From positions 255,462 through 319,461 of the forward strand of contig NZ_VWVM01000002.1 of NCBI RefSeq assembly GCF_008632075.1: a DNA stretch of 64,000 nt. The letters run 5' to 3'. Below the pieces are notes generated by a model, which was not told the DNA's origin, searched no databases, and saw only the letters and a list, made by a program, of their open reading frames with translations. Shown here piece by piece: positions 38,335 to 48,748 of the stretch; the first letter of the stretch is position 1; each line of letters starts with the position of its first letter. The stretch is from Candidatus Pantoea gossypiicola (lineage in GTDB: Bacteria > Pseudomonadota > Gammaproteobacteria > Enterobacterales > Enterobacteriaceae). The position numbers were made by a program, and so were the translations under genes.

Positions 38335-41300
38335 TTTTTTCAGCCCCTTGTTTATCCTGGCTATCTACCGGCGTTTTTAATGCTTCTTTAGTAAAACCAT
38401 TGATAACTTCAGAGCCGCCAGATCCGATCACATCATATATAAAGTCAGGGATATTATTCCCACCAATTACTTTGTCTACTCCAATAGGAGCATATTTTCC
38501 AAAAAAGCCACCGGCTGCAGCTCCGGCTACTGTGCCACTAACGGCAACCGCATCTGCTCCATCCGTGAATATTGTACCACCTGCGGCTATACCCACGTTC
38601 TGCCATACCCCACGCCCCGGAGCCAATCCCCCCGTCACTGCCGCGGAAGCACTGCCCCAGTAATCCCAGGTTTTTTGCTGGTTTTCAGGCAAGCTCTGGT
38701 TCTTAGCACTGTTTATATCAAACCACTGATATGTCCCGTTCGCTATTTCCGCGATTACTGCACCGCTCACGACCTTACCTATCGACGCCGCCGGGCCTAA
38801 ATACCACGCACCCGCAATCAACACACCATCTTTATAACCGTTTACGATAACTTTGGTTATATTTGCCCCTTCAGGCATATCACCTTTAACATTTTTACTC
38901 ATTGCCGCGTTGATCTCTTCCGGTGTCGCCCCTGCACCTTCCATTGATGTCCCAAGCGTTGAGGCTGCACTACCGTAACTGTTCAACCCTGACGGCAGAT
39001 TGAACATGTCGTTGTTCTCAGAAGTATTTTTTCCTGCCTGAGCCCCTGCAACAGCTGAAGCTTCACTGCCTCCGGCTAGCCCGCCCGCCAGCCCACTTGC
39101 CAGCGTACTCAGAGTTGATATGGTCTGCTTTTGCGCCTCATCCAGTTTGCTATAGTCATCCGCACCGTAAAGCGTCTTCGCTATCACGGAAGTTGCGGCG
39201 GAGGCGGTCGCGGCACCTGCCGCTCCGCCCAGCGCTGAGTTACCAGATGCCTGCGCCACTGCTGCGCCAACTACAGCATGCGCCATCAGGTTGGCTTGCG
39301 GGTTGCCTTCCGTCAGCTTATGTATCTGTTCCGCCAGGTACGGCGCGGCCGCGCCGCTCACGGCTTGGGCGATGTTGCCCCCCGCCAGCCCCTGTATCGC
39401 CGCCGTCGCCGCGCTGATACCCTGCTGCACTGCCCCGCCGGTCCCCATTCCGCTGTCCAGCATCGCCCGGTTGTACAGCGTCTGATACACCTGACCCGTG
39501 ATGTCGGCCGTGGTGGGTTCCTGACCCGGATTAGCCTTCCGCCACTGCGCTTCGGCGTCCTTCCTCTGGTCCGGCGAGATGTTTTTCATCTTCTCAGTGG
39601 CCGCCTTCGTCGCCGCTATCTCGCCCTGCGTCCGCGCGATGTCGCCCGCCTGGCTGCCGATTTCTGCCAGCAGCTGCGCCGTCTCCATCCGCCGCTGCTC
39701 TTTATCCTTATCGAAGATTTTATCCAGCCCCGGATTCGCCCCCTCTGCGTCGCGGCTCAGCGCCGACACGTCCTGCGTCTGCTTCGCCTTATCGCGGATA
39801 ACAATCGTGCCGTCGCTCACCGCCGACTCCGTCACCGACGAGGCGCTGCCGCTGCCGTTCAGGCCCGCCAGCAGGCCGTTCGCCATGTTGCCCCCGAACT
39901 GGCTGCCGATGCTGCCGCCGGTGCTCATCCCCACGCTCTGATGCTCGGTTTTGTAGTCCGCGTGGTTCTCTATGTTGCTGAAGCCCAGCGTGCCGGTGTC
40001 GAGCCGGTTCTTATCCGCGCTTGCCGCTGAGCTGATGACCGCGCCGTTGAGCTGGGTGTGCTCACCGGCGGTCACGTCAAAGCCGCCCTTACCGGCAAAG
40101 ATGCCGGTAAGGGCGGCCACGCTCTGCCAGTTGCTGTGCATTTTGTCCTGGCTGAGGTTCACGCTTGCCGACCCGGTCATCGAGCCGAAGGTGAAGCTGC
40201 CGCCCGCGCTGGCGTTCTGCTGCTTACTGTCGTAGCGGTCGCTGTCCTGCTCTGAGGTCAGCGTCAGGTTGCGGCCGGTGCCGACCTTCACGCTGTCGCC
40301 GCGCACCTGAGCGCCCGTGAGCGTGGTGTCGCGCCCGGCGTTCAGGCTCAGCCCGTTGCCCGCCGTGAGCGTGGTCCCGGTGTGGGTCAGCCCGTTGCCG
40401 TTTGCGCGGCCTTTGCCCGCGTTGACGCTGGCCGACACGCTGATGCCGTAGCCGCCCGATCCGGCAGTCAGCCCGATGCCGGCGCTGCCGCCCCTGCTGC
40501 TGTTGGTGCTGTCGGTGCGCTCGCTGTTCTGCGCAGAGAGCAGGCTGATGTCGTTTTTCGCCGTCAGCCCGAGGTCGCCCCCGGCCTGCAGCTGACTGCC
40601 CTGCACGAGGATATCGCCCGCGCTGCCCGGCTGCGCGCCGGTGGCGGTGATGTTCAGGTTACCGCCCGCGCCCAGCGTGCTGCCCTGCGCCTCGCGGCTT
40701 TCGGAGCGGGTCTCGCTTTTCGACGACTGGCTGCCGTAAGAAAGACTGATGCCGACCGAGCTGGTGGAGCCTTCGTCATAGCCTTTATCACCCGGTTTGA
40801 GGCCCGAAGCGGTGTTTCTGGCGTTCGCCGCGTCGGTCTGCGCGCCGTCCATCTGGTAAGCCTGCGCGGCCTGAGCCGCAGTCAGCGCCGCCCTGGTCCC
40901 CTGCAGCGCCTTCAGCCGGCCATCATCGCTCTGATCAGCGGTGCGGGCGGTCTGCACCGCCGTGTTCAGCGCCGCGCCCACCGTCCCGGACAGCGCCAGC
41001 GTCAGGCCGCTCTGTTTCTGCTCGGTCTTCGTCAGCACGGTGTGGCTGTTTTCGGCTGCGCTGACGGTCACGTCGCCGCCGCTCACGGAGAGATCTTTAC
41101 CGGCGATGACGTCGCTGCCGTGCACGGTAAGCTGATTACCGGCGCTGAGGGTCACGCTGCCATCGCTGCTGCCCACCGTACTGCCCCGGTTAAGTGCACC
41201 GCTGGCGTCGGTGCTGCTCTTCTGCATCGCCTGACCCACGGTGAAACCGATGCCGCCGGTACCCATCAGGCCCGATTTTTTCTCCTCGCGCTGATGCACT

Positions 41301-44300
41301 TCATTATTCGTTTCTGTGGCGGTCGTGATGCTGAGATCGCGGCCCGCCGTCAGCGCCACATCCTGCGTACCGGCGACGTTGCTGCCGGTCACGGCAATGT
41401 CGCGGCCCGCCTGAAGCCGGACGCTGTCACCGCTCAGCGTGGTGCTGAGCGCCTCGCTGCTGTGCAGCTCGTCGTGAGTTTCCAGACTGCTGCCCGACAG
41501 CAGCCCTTTGCTGGACTGCTTACTGTGTTCGGTGAGATCGGTCCGGCTGTTGCCCGCGCTGAGCACGATATCGCGTCCGGCACTCGCGGTCAGTGCACCG
41601 CCCGCCGTGACGTCGGCGGCGGTCGCGCGGATATCCTGTCCGGCGCTCAGCTGCAGCGCGCCGCCGGCGGTGATGCGTGTCCCGGCATCACTCTGCTGTG
41701 ACAGGCGACGGTAGTTGCTGCTGTTCCAGCTGTCGTCTTCACTGTGCTGCGTGCTGAGGGTGCCGAGCGTCAGGTCATTGCCCGCCTGAATCGTCGTGGT
41801 ACTCTTCTCTCCGGCGTTGCCGATATCGCTGGCGGCCAGAGTGATATTGTTCAGCGCGCTCAGCGTCAGCGCACCGTCACTGCCCTGCACGTAGATACCG
41901 GCCGGACGATCGATCCAGCGGTCGGTTCCGTCGCCGCGCAGCGTGGACTGGCTGGTGATGTCGCGCCCCGCCAGCAGCGTAAGCTGACTGTCGCCACGCA
42001 CGGTACCACCAGAGTTAGTGATATCCTGACGGGCGGTGAGGTTCACCGTGTTGCCGCTGATGTAGCCACTGTTGGTCAGCGACTGCGCCGTCAGCTGCGT
42101 CACGTCGCGCCCCTGAATGGTCCCGCTGTTGGTGATGTCATTACGGGCGTTCAGCGCCACGCTACCGCCCCCGATCAACGCGCCGTCGCCGGTTAAGTCA
42201 CCCTGTTTTACCTTCGCATAAACCTGCGGCACCAGCACGGTCTGCTGTGTGCCATCCGGCAGCGTTACGGTCTGGTTCACCAGCCAGACGATGTCGCTGG
42301 TGAGCAGTGCCATCTGTGCCGGAGTCAGCGCCACGCCGGGTTCCAGGTTGTAGGCTTTGCCAAAGGCTACCCCATTATTCATCAGCCCGCGATACTGATC
42401 TTCATCGCTGCCATACCCGCTGATATAGCGGTTGCCGGTCAGCTGAATAATCTGATCGCGTACCAGCCGCTGCTCGTAATAACCATCACCCAGCCGCTTC
42501 AGAATCCGGCTGCTGTCGGTGGCCAGGGCATTCTGCATATAGTCGCTGCTGAGCCACTGCTTCTGATTCACAAAGCGCGGATCGGTCTCGACCAGATAGG
42601 GGCTGCCACTGCCGGGCTGCAACTGATAAAGGCTGTTATCCGGCAGACGGATGTCCGGTGAGACAGCGCGGATCACCGGCGTAATCGTCTGTCCGTCGAC
42701 CACCGTCGCGGGCAGCGTCAGCGAGAACTGCTGCCCGGCAGGTAACAGCAGCGGCCGGTCTTTGAGGCTGCCGAGTTTGTCCAGCGTCAGTGTGCTGTCA
42801 TAGCGTAATCCGGCGGGCAGCAAGGTACTGCCGCTATCCGTGGCATTCAGCGCCACGGCGGTAACCGCCTGCTGAAGAGAAGGCGAGCCAATACTGTCGG
42901 CCTGCGCAGTAACGTTCTGCTGCTGCCGGTTGCCGGTCTGATAGCCATTGCCCTGCGGCGCGGCATTCGCCTGCCAGCTCAGCGTCTGCAGATCGATGGT
43001 TTCCGTTACGGGCGCCGGGCGATAGGTTTTCCGATCCTTGCCCTGCGAGGTTTCGGTCCCGCCAAATTTCTTTTTCTTCTTCTTCGCGTACCAGCGTACC
43101 GATTTGCCGCTGTCCGTGGTGACGCGCGTTCCTTTTGTCGCCTGATTATTCAGCTCACCTATCTGACCGCCCAGCACGGCTCCCGCGACAATCTGACTAT
43201 CCTGATTATTGAGACGGCCGGCGCTAAAGGTCATGTTGCCGCCCGACAGGATTTTGCCCGGATCGCTCTCCTTAATCTGGGTTTCTTTCACTACTCTTCG
43301 GTAGTCATACTCATAAAACTCGCTGCCGCTGGTGCCGTCCGGCATTTTTGCCGTATGCACGCCATATTTATTTTTTTTGCTGATGTCCACTTTGGCCCAG
43401 TCGAAGCGGTCAGTATGACCTTTGAGCACCGCGTCATGGTGCTGGCTATCTTCCGTCGTAACGACCTGTGTAGTCAGATGACGGTTGGTATTGTTGATTT
43501 CCGCCATGCTGATCGTGGCATCCTGCCCGGCCTCAATGGTTGCCCCGTCATTGTTGAGCTGCTGCCCCTGTCCGGTGGCCTGATAATTCGCATCCAGCTG
43601 GCCGCCAATATGCAGATCGCCATCACTGTAAATCAGCGCATGGTCACGATTATTCAGGGTGTCTGCCCCGATATCCAGTCGCTGTCGGGCAGCAATCACT
43701 GCCGCTTTGCCCTCTTCGCTGAGGTTATTGAGCAGCGAAGCCGCAATGGCAATGTGATCGCCAAAGATGCGACCGGTGCCGCTATTATTCAGAATGCCCG
43801 CCACCAGATGCGTCAGGCCACCGTCAATCAGACCCCGATTATTAAGGGTATCGGCCGCCGTGATGTCGGTCTGTCCGCCGCTGATCTCACCACCTGCCTG
43901 ATTGTTGATGTTCTGTGCGGTCAGGAACAGCGCCTGCTGGGCCGCGAGGGTGCCGTCGTTGATGACGTCACCCGCTGTCGTCAGGCGCAGTGTGCCGTTG
44001 GCTTTGACCGCCGAGGTATTGTGGAAATCACCCGCCAGGGTGATGCCAAGATCACCCTGCGATAACACCTGCCCGTCGCCGCTCAGTGCAGCGGCGTTGA
44101 TCTGCGCGTCGTGATCGGCGATCAGGGTGCCCTGCTGGTTGTTGATAGTCAGCGTCTGACCCGGCGCATTATTGATGGCCAGCATCCGACGCTGCTGGAT
44201 TTTAGAGGCAGCAGACCGGGCTGGCGCACTCTGCTGGATGGTTAGGGTATCGGCGGAGGAGATCAGCCCGCTGACGTTGTCCAGCGCCTGCTGCACGATC

Positions 44301-47300
44301 AATGCCAGCCGCTGATTTGCACGTAACGCACCCTGGCTGTTATCCAGGGTATCGGCTTCGAGGGTTAAGCTGCCCGCTTCGATCCCTTTGCCGCTCAGTC
44401 GGGTATCGCGGTTGATCAGCGATGGCGTGGTAATCGTCATCTGCTGGCCGCCCTGAATCAGCCCGCTGCGGTTATCCAGCTGCTGGCTCAGCGACAGTAA
44501 GCCGTCACCGACGCTTTGCACCAGCCCGTTACTGTTGGTGAGCTGACCTGCCGTCAGTGATAGCGTGCCTGCCGAGAGGAGTTTGCCTGTCTGATTAAAC
44601 AGCGCATTTTGTCCCGCATTGAGCGTCAGATCGGTGCCGCCCTGTATCTGCCCCTGCTGGTTATCCAGCGCGCCACTGTCGATGTGAAGGTTACCACCAC
44701 TGGCAATTAGTCCGCGCTGGTTAGCCAGCGTCTGGCCGGATGTGTTAAGGGTGATATCCCCCGCCGACTGCAGTTTACCGTCACTGTTGTTCAGTGCCTG
44801 ACCGCTGAACAACAGCCCGCCATTACCTGCGATTTGTCCCTGACTGTTGTTCAGCTCAGAGGCATTGATCGTGGCCTGGTTTCCGGCGGCAATAAAGCCC
44901 GTCTGGTTATCAATCGCATCACTGCGCAGATCCAGACTGTTCAGAGCAACGATGCCGCGCTGGCTGCCACTGTCGCGATTGATCAGGGTGTGGCCCTGGG
45001 TGTCCAGCGTCATGTTGCTGCCGGCCTGTAACAGACCGCCCTGGTTCTGCAGCTCGCCACTGGTGAGATCAAGCCGTCCTCTACCGCCCGTCAGCGTGCC
45101 GGACTGGTTGTGAATGTCGCCTGCCGCAATCTGTGCCCCTTTGCTGCCGGTGATAAAGCCGCGCAGGTTATCCAGCGTGCCGCTGTAGAGCTTCAGGATG
45201 CCCGCACTGAACAGGCCGCCTGCCGCTCCACTGTCACGGTTAATGAGATCGTTGCCATGGGTATCCAGATGGAGATCGCCGCCCGACTCAATCCTGCCTG
45301 CACGGTTGTTGAGCAGCCCGCTGTCCAGTTGCAGCGTGCCTTTAGCGCCCAGTTGCCCCTGCTGATGATCGAAGGTCTGCTGATGGGTGTCGATGCGGAC
45401 ATTCTGGCCCAGCATCACCCCGTACTGGCCATCGATCTGGCCCGTGGAGAGGAGCAGATCGCCACCCGCCACAATCCCCCCTTGTGCACCGCTGGCAGTG
45501 TTGGTCAGCTGCGCGCCGTGGGTGTTCAGCGACAGCGCCTCACCCGCCTGCAGCAGGCCATGCTGGTTATCCACGCTGCCGCTCTCCAGCGTCAGCGCAC
45601 GATCGGCAGTGAGGGTGCCGTCAGTGTTATTTACTGCACCGCTGTTGAGCTGGGCGTTGCCCGCCGAGACCAGTAAACCGCCGCTGTTGTTGATATCGCC
45701 GCTGCTCACGTGCAGATTGCCGCCCGCCACTATAACGCCGGATGCCGCGTTATTCAGCGCCTCTCCCTGTGTATCCAGCTGCATATCACCGCCAGACTGG
45801 AGCCGTCCGGCGCGATTGTTTAGCGCACCGCTGCTCAGCTGCACTTCCCCTCTGGCACTGACCAGTCCCGCCTCAATATTGACGGCCTGACCCCGGCTAT
45901 CAATGAACAGGTTTTGTCCCTGAATGACGCCGTGGTCGCCCGCAATCGTTCCGGTTGAGAGTTGCAGATCACCGCGCGCCACAATGCCGCCGCGGTCGCC
46001 GCTGGCTGTGTTGGTCAGCTGCGCGCCGTGGGTGTCCAGCGACAGCGATGCACCGGACTGGATCAGGCCGCGCTGATTGTCAAACGCGCCACTGTTCAGC
46101 GTGAGTGCGCCATCCGACAGCAGCGTGCCGTCACCGTTGGTCACACCTGCACTGCTGATCGTCGCTGCCGAAGCCGCTGCTATCACGCCGTTCTGGTTAT
46201 CAAGGTCGCCGCTGGTGAGGGCAAGTGCGCCGCCGCTGACTATTCCGGCTTTACCGCTGTCACGGTTGATCAGTGCATTGTCGTGAGTATTGATCGCCAG
46301 ATCGCCGCCGGACTGCACCAGGCCGGTGCTATTGTCCGTTTTACCGCCGGAGATCTTCAAATCGCGCCGGGCCACCAGATTTCCGCCGGTGTTATCGATC
46401 TGGCCCTGTTGGGTGTCGAGGTTTACCCCCTCACCGAGCACGGTTCCGCTGTGGTTATCCAGTCCCTGGCTGCGCAGGGTAAGTTGCTGGCCCGCTTCGA
46501 TGCGGCCCTGCTCATTATCGATAGCCTGACGGGTCGTTAATGTGGCATCGCCGCTGATAGCAGTGATGCGGCCTTGCTGGTTACTCAGGCCAGCACTATT
46601 AAGTTTCAGATTGCGGCTGGCCTGCAGCGCGCCCTGTACGTTCGTCAGGGTCTCCTTAACCTGCAGTTGCAGATCACCGCTGCCCGCCGCCAGTAGCGTC
46701 CCGCCACTGTTATCCAGGCTGGCTGATGTGACGCGCAGATTACCGCCGCTCTCAATCCGTCCACCGCGGTTGTCTGCGTCACCTGAAACCGCGATCGCCA
46801 TCTCGCCTGTGCCACGCTGCGACAGCACACCCTGATGGTGATCCAGCGTGCCCGCCGTCAGCGTCAGCGCCTCTGCCTGGATATGCCCCTCTGAGAGATC
46901 GATCCTGTCGCCGCTGAGCGTTAGCGCACCCGCTGACAGCAGATTGCCCTGATTGCCTTCCAGCCGGGTTGTATTAAGGGTCAGCGCGCCGTTGCCCGCC
47001 AGCTGCACCGTGCCGCCCTGATTATCCAGCCATGGCGTATCAAGCTGCAGGGAATCACCGTTACCTGCAATCAGCCCGCCGCGATTTTCGATGTGCTGTG
47101 CCTGTAGCCGGGTATCGCCTTCATTGCTCAGCGTGCCCTGATTGTTGAGTAGTGAACCGGTGGAGAGAGTCAGCGCTTCACGGTTCTGCTGGCGCAGCAG
47201 ACCGCGATTGTTACTGACGTTTTGGGCTGCGATGGCCAGGCTGCCAGCGGCCAGTTTGCCGTCGTCATTGTTAAGCGCTGTTGCGGCCTGGATCCCGAGC

Positions 47301-48709
47301 ATGCGGCCCGCTACCGTTGCCCCCTGGGTACTGACATCCGCCTGCGTAGAAGTCAGCGCAATCGCATCGGCTGAGGTCTGACTGCCGGCCAGATCGACCC
47401 GGCTGCCCTGCGCCTGAATCTGGTTATGCGCCAGATTTTTACCCTGAGCTTTCAGCTCGCCCTGACTGGTCAGCAGCAGATTACCGGGCTGACTCAGTGT
47501 ACCGTTGCCGTCAACGCCTGCCGCCAGCGTGCTTTCAGCGCTACTCTGCAGGGTACCGGCAGAAAGTGTGGCGTTTCTGCCCGCGCTCACCATACCGCTG
47601 TTGCGCAGTGTACCGCCGGATGTCAGCGTGACATCCTGCTGTGAGACGATATTCCCGCGGTTATCCTGGTCGCCATTGCTGGCTATCTGCAGTGCGGCCT
47701 GACTTTGCAGTGTGCCGCTGTTCTCCAGTCGGCCATCCACCGTCAGATGCAGTTCACCGGCGCTGGCCCCCAGTTCACCGGCATTCCGCACACCAACGCC
47801 CTTTTCAGTCCCGGTCAGAGTAATTTTATTGGCATACATACCGCCAATTGCCGCCACATCGAGCGCAAACTCAGGCCGTGGCGTCCCATCATCCGCTTTA
47901 ACCGTCGTGACGTTACCTTCGGTCGCGACCTGGTTCCTGCCCGTGACCACATTAATTTCACGGGCATGCACTCTGGCGTTCACCGCTACCGACTGCGCAA
48001 TGATCTGGGTGTAGTCCGCATCGCTGTCATTGAGGCCCTTACCTTCGATATTGATGCGGCCGCCATTCACATCGAAGCCTTTAAGCTGACCATTTTCGAT
48101 CAGCGCCTGCCCGGTGGTGAGCGTATTGCGGCTGGCATTAATAAATCCGCAGCCGTTACAGGTGATGCCTGAAGGGTTAGCAATCACTACCGCTGCTCGT
48201 TTACCCGCGACTTCGATAAAGCCGTTCAGCTGGCTCGGGTTACGGCTGTTCACCTCATTGAGGATGACCGTCGCTTCCTGCTTTGACAGCCACGGATTTG
48301 CCGCGACCATGCCGCCCAGTTGAGTCGCGGTGTTCTGATGACTGTTGTTGAGGATTGCGCCACGTGCATCGACGTCGAGCTGGCTGTACTGATTGCGGGA
48401 AACGCCCTGGCTGTTGGGCGTCTGAATGTTAATTTGCGGCAGACCGTTGGCAGTGGCCATAACGGTAGGCTGCTGGCTGCCCGGCGCGCTGCTGTCGGCC
48501 ACGATGTTAGCCTGGGCTGGCAGGCTGATCACCCCAGCCGCCAGCCAGAGTGCAAAGCTGAGCGGTGAGATCCTTACCCGTGTCTCTGACAGTGAGGTGC
48601 GTTTCGGGCTGCGGGCAACGCGCGAATAGCCGCTGCGGGTGATGTCGGACACCACCATTAACATGCCGCGAACCCGGTTGAAGATAAGGCGATAGCAGAG
48701 TTTATTCAT
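38318..48709 (-). CDS. cdiA: CdiA contact-dependent inhibition toxin / filamentous haemagglutinin
   Basis: A giant two-partner-secretion exoprotein of 3463 residues. I start it at the ATG at 48709, which opens an extended signal peptide region ('MNKLCYRLIFNRVRGMLMVV'). The TPS secretion domain (~65-300) holds 'VIANPSGITCNGCGFINASR'. FHA-1 repeats ('LDNQGG', 'INNSGG') run to ~1850. A receptor-binding/YP region (~1910-2180) has 'DPRFVNQKQWLSSDYMQNAL'. FHA-2 repeats and pretoxin follow. The VENN variant 'TSENND' (~3229) begins a ~235-residue tip rich in Gly/Ala hydrophobic runs ('GVLIAGAWYLGPAASIG', 'SAVAVSG'-like segments). With a membrane-type immunity partner, a pore-forming or ionophore tip is likely. 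It is exported by CdiB. Confidence 0.93.
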   Translation of the reverse strand: MNKLCYRLIFNRVRGMLMVVSDITRSGYSRVARSPKRTSLSETRVRISPLSFALWLAAGVISLPAQANIVADSSAPGSQQPTVMATANGLPQINIQTPNSQGVSRNQYSQLDVDARGAILNNSHQNTATQLGGMVAANPWLSKQEATVILNEVNSRNPSQLNGFIEVAGKRAAVVIANPSGITCNGCGFINASRNTLTTGQALIENGQLKGFDVNGGRINIEGKGLNDSDADYTQIIAQSVAVNARVHAREINVVTGRNQVATEGNVTTVKADDGTPRPEFALDVAAIGGMYANKITLTGTEKGVGVRNAGELGASAGELHLTVDGRLENSGTLQSQAALQIASNGDQDNRGNIVSQQDVTLTSGGTLRNSGMVSAGRNATLSAGTLQSSAESTLAAGVDGNGTLSQPGNLLLTSQGELKAQGKNLAHNQIQAQGSRVDLAGSQTSADAIALTSTQADVSTQGATVAGRMLGIQAATALNNDDGKLAAGSLAIAAQNVSNNRGLLRQQNREALTLSTGSLLNNQGTLSNEGDTRLQAQHIENRGGLIAGNGDSLQLDTPWLDNQGGTVQLAGNGALTLNTTRLEGNQGNLLSAGALTLSGDRIDLSEGHIQAEALTLTAGTLDHHQGVLSQRGTGEMAIAVSGDADNRGGRIESGGNLRVTSASLDNSGGTLLAAGSGDLQLQVKETLTNVQGALQASRNLKLNSAGLSNQQGRITAISGDATLTTRQAIDNEQGRIEAGQQLTLRSQGLDNHSGTVLGEGVNLDTQQGQIDNTGGNLVARRDLKISGGKTDNSTGLVQSGGDLAINTHDNALINRDSGKAGIVSGGALALTSGDLDNQNGVIAAASAATISSAGVTNGDGTLLSDGALTLNSGAFDNQRGLIQSGASLSLDTHGAQLTNTASGDRGGIVARGDLQLSTGTIAGDHGVIQGQNLFIDSRGQAVNIEAGLVSARGEVQLSSGALNNRAGRLQSGGDMQLDTQGEALNNAASGVIVAGGNLHVSSGDINNSGGLLVSAGNAQLNSGAVNNTDGTLTADRALTLESGSVDNQHGLLQAGEALSLNTHGAQLTNTASGAQGGIVAGGDLLLSTGQIDGQYGVMLGQNVRIDTHQQTFDHQQGQLGAKGTLQLDSGLLNNRAGRIESGGDLHLDTHGNDLINRDSGAAGGLFSAGILKLYSGTLDNLRGFITGSKGAQIAAGDIHNQSGTLTGGRGRLDLTSGELQNQGGLLQAGSNMTLDTQGHTLINRDSGSQRGIVALNSLDLRSDAIDNQTGFIAAGNQATINASELNNSQGQIAGNGGLLFSGQALNNSDGKLQSAGDITLNTSGQTLANQRGLIASGGNLHIDSGALDNQQGQIQGGTDLTLNAGQNALFNQTGKLLSAGTLSLTAGQLTNSNGLVQSVGDGLLSLSQQLDNRSGLIQGGQQMTITTPSLINRDTRLSGKGIEAGSLTLEADTLDNSQGALRANQRLALIVQQALDNVSGLISSADTLTIQQSAPARSAASKIQQRRMLAINNAPGQTLTINNQQGTLIADHDAQINAAALSGDGQVLSQGDLGITLAGDFHNTSAVKANGTLRLTTAGDVINDGTLAAQQALFLTAQNINNQAGGEISGGQTDITAADTLNNRGLIDGGLTHLVAGILNNSGTGRIFGDHIAIAASLLNNLSEEGKAAVIAARQRLDIGADTLNNRDHALIYSDGDLHIGGQLDANYQATGQGQQLNNDGATIEAGQDATISMAEINNTNRHLTTQVVTTEDSQHHDAVLKGHTDRFDWAKVDISKKNKYGVHTAKMPDGTSGSEFYEYDYRRVVKETQIKESDPGKILSGGNMTFSAGRLNNQDSQIVAGAVLGGQIGELNNQATKGTRVTTDSGKSVRWYAKKKKKKFGGTETSQGKDRKTYRPAPVTETIDLQTLSWQANAAPQGNGYQTGNRQQQNVTAQADSIGSPSLQQAVTAVALNATDSGSTLLPAGLRYDSTLTLDKLGSLKDRPLLLPAGQQFSLTLPATVVDGQTITPVIRAVSPDIRLPDNSLYQLQPGSGSPYLVETDPRFVNQKQWLSSDYMQNALATDSSRILKRLGDGYYEQRLVRDQIIQLTGNRYISGYGSDEDQYRGLMNNGVAFGKAYNLEPGVALTPAQMALLTSDIVWLVNQTVTLPDGTQQTVLVPQVYAKVKQGDLTGDGALIGGGSVALNARNDITNSGTIQGRDVTQLTAQSLTNSGYISGNTVNLTARQDITNSGGTVRGDSQLTLLAGRDITSQSTLRGDGTDRWIDRPAGIYVQGSDGALTLSALNNITLAASDIGNAGEKSTTTIQAGNDLTLGTLSTQHSEDDSWNSSNYRRLSQQSDAGTRITAGGALQLSAGQDIRATAADVTAGGALTASAGRDIVLSAGNSRTDLTEHSKQSSKGLLSGSSLETHDELHSSEALSTTLSGDSVRLQAGRDIAVTGSNVAGTQDVALTAGRDLSITTATETNNEVHQREEKKSGLMGTGGIGFTVGQAMQKSSTDASGALNRGSTVGSSDGSVTLSAGNQLTVHGSDVIAGKDLSVSGGDVTVSAAENSHTVLTKTEQKQSGLTLALSGTVGAALNTAVQTARTADQSDDGRLKALQGTRAALTAAQAAQAYQMDGAQTDAANARNTASGLKPGDKGYDEGSTSSVGISLSYGSQSSKSETRSESREAQGSTLGAGGNLNITATGAQPGSAGDILVQGSQLQAGGDLGLTAKNDISLLSAQNSERTDSTNSSRGGSAGIGLTAGSGGYGISVSASVNAGKGRANGNGLTHTGTTLTAGNGLSLNAGRDTTLTGAQVRGDSVKVGTGRNLTLTSEQDSDRYDSKQQNASAGGSFTFGSMTGSASVNLSQDKMHSNWQSVAALTGIFAGKGGFDVTAGEHTQLNGAVISSAASADKNRLDTGTLGFSNIENHADYKTEHQSVGMSTGGSIGSQFGGNMANGLLAGLNGSGSASSVTESAVSDGTIVIRDKAKQTQDVSALSRDAEGANPGLDKIFDKDKEQRRMETAQLLAEIGSQAGDIARTQGEIAATKAATEKMKNISPDQRKDAEAQWRKANPGQEPTTADITGQVYQTLYNRAMLDSGMGTGGAVQQGISAATAAIQGLAGGNIAQAVSGAAAPYLAEQIHKLTEGNPQANLMAHAVVGAAVAQASGNSALGGAAGAATASAATSVIAKTLYGADDYSKLDEAQKQTISTLSTLASGLAGGLAGGSEASAVAGAQAGKNTSENNDMFNLPSGLNSYGSAASTLGTSMEGAGATPEEINAAMSKNVKGDMPEGANITKVIVNGYKDGVLIAGAWYLGPAASIGKVVSGAVIAEIANGTYQWFDINSAKNQSLPENQQKTWDYWGSASAAVTGGLAPGRGVWQNVGIAAGGTIFTDGADAVAVSGTVAGAAAGGFFGKYAPIGVDKVIGGNNIPDFIYDVIGSGGSEVINGFTKEALKTPVDSQDKQGAEKNEKLH
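39319..41382 (-). repeat. 2064-bp direct repeat, copy inside cdiA
   Basis: Partner of 35731-37794 (offset 3588, no net indel). Homologous recombination between the two copies would delete the cdiA tip with cdiI1 and fuse module 2 in frame to the full-length exoprotein. Confidence 0.9.
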
Positions 48710-48748
48710 AATGCGCACAGTCCATTGTCAGCAATATTGATAAAGGAT

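Noticed and set aside
40382..41701. 439-codon plus-strand frame and several similar long frames antisense to cdiA (35663-36667, 39278-40030, 45962-46540)
   Set aside because: They mirror the GC-rich repetitive cdiA coding sequence, repeat in both copies of the 2064-bp block, and have no ribosome-binding sites or recognisable domains.
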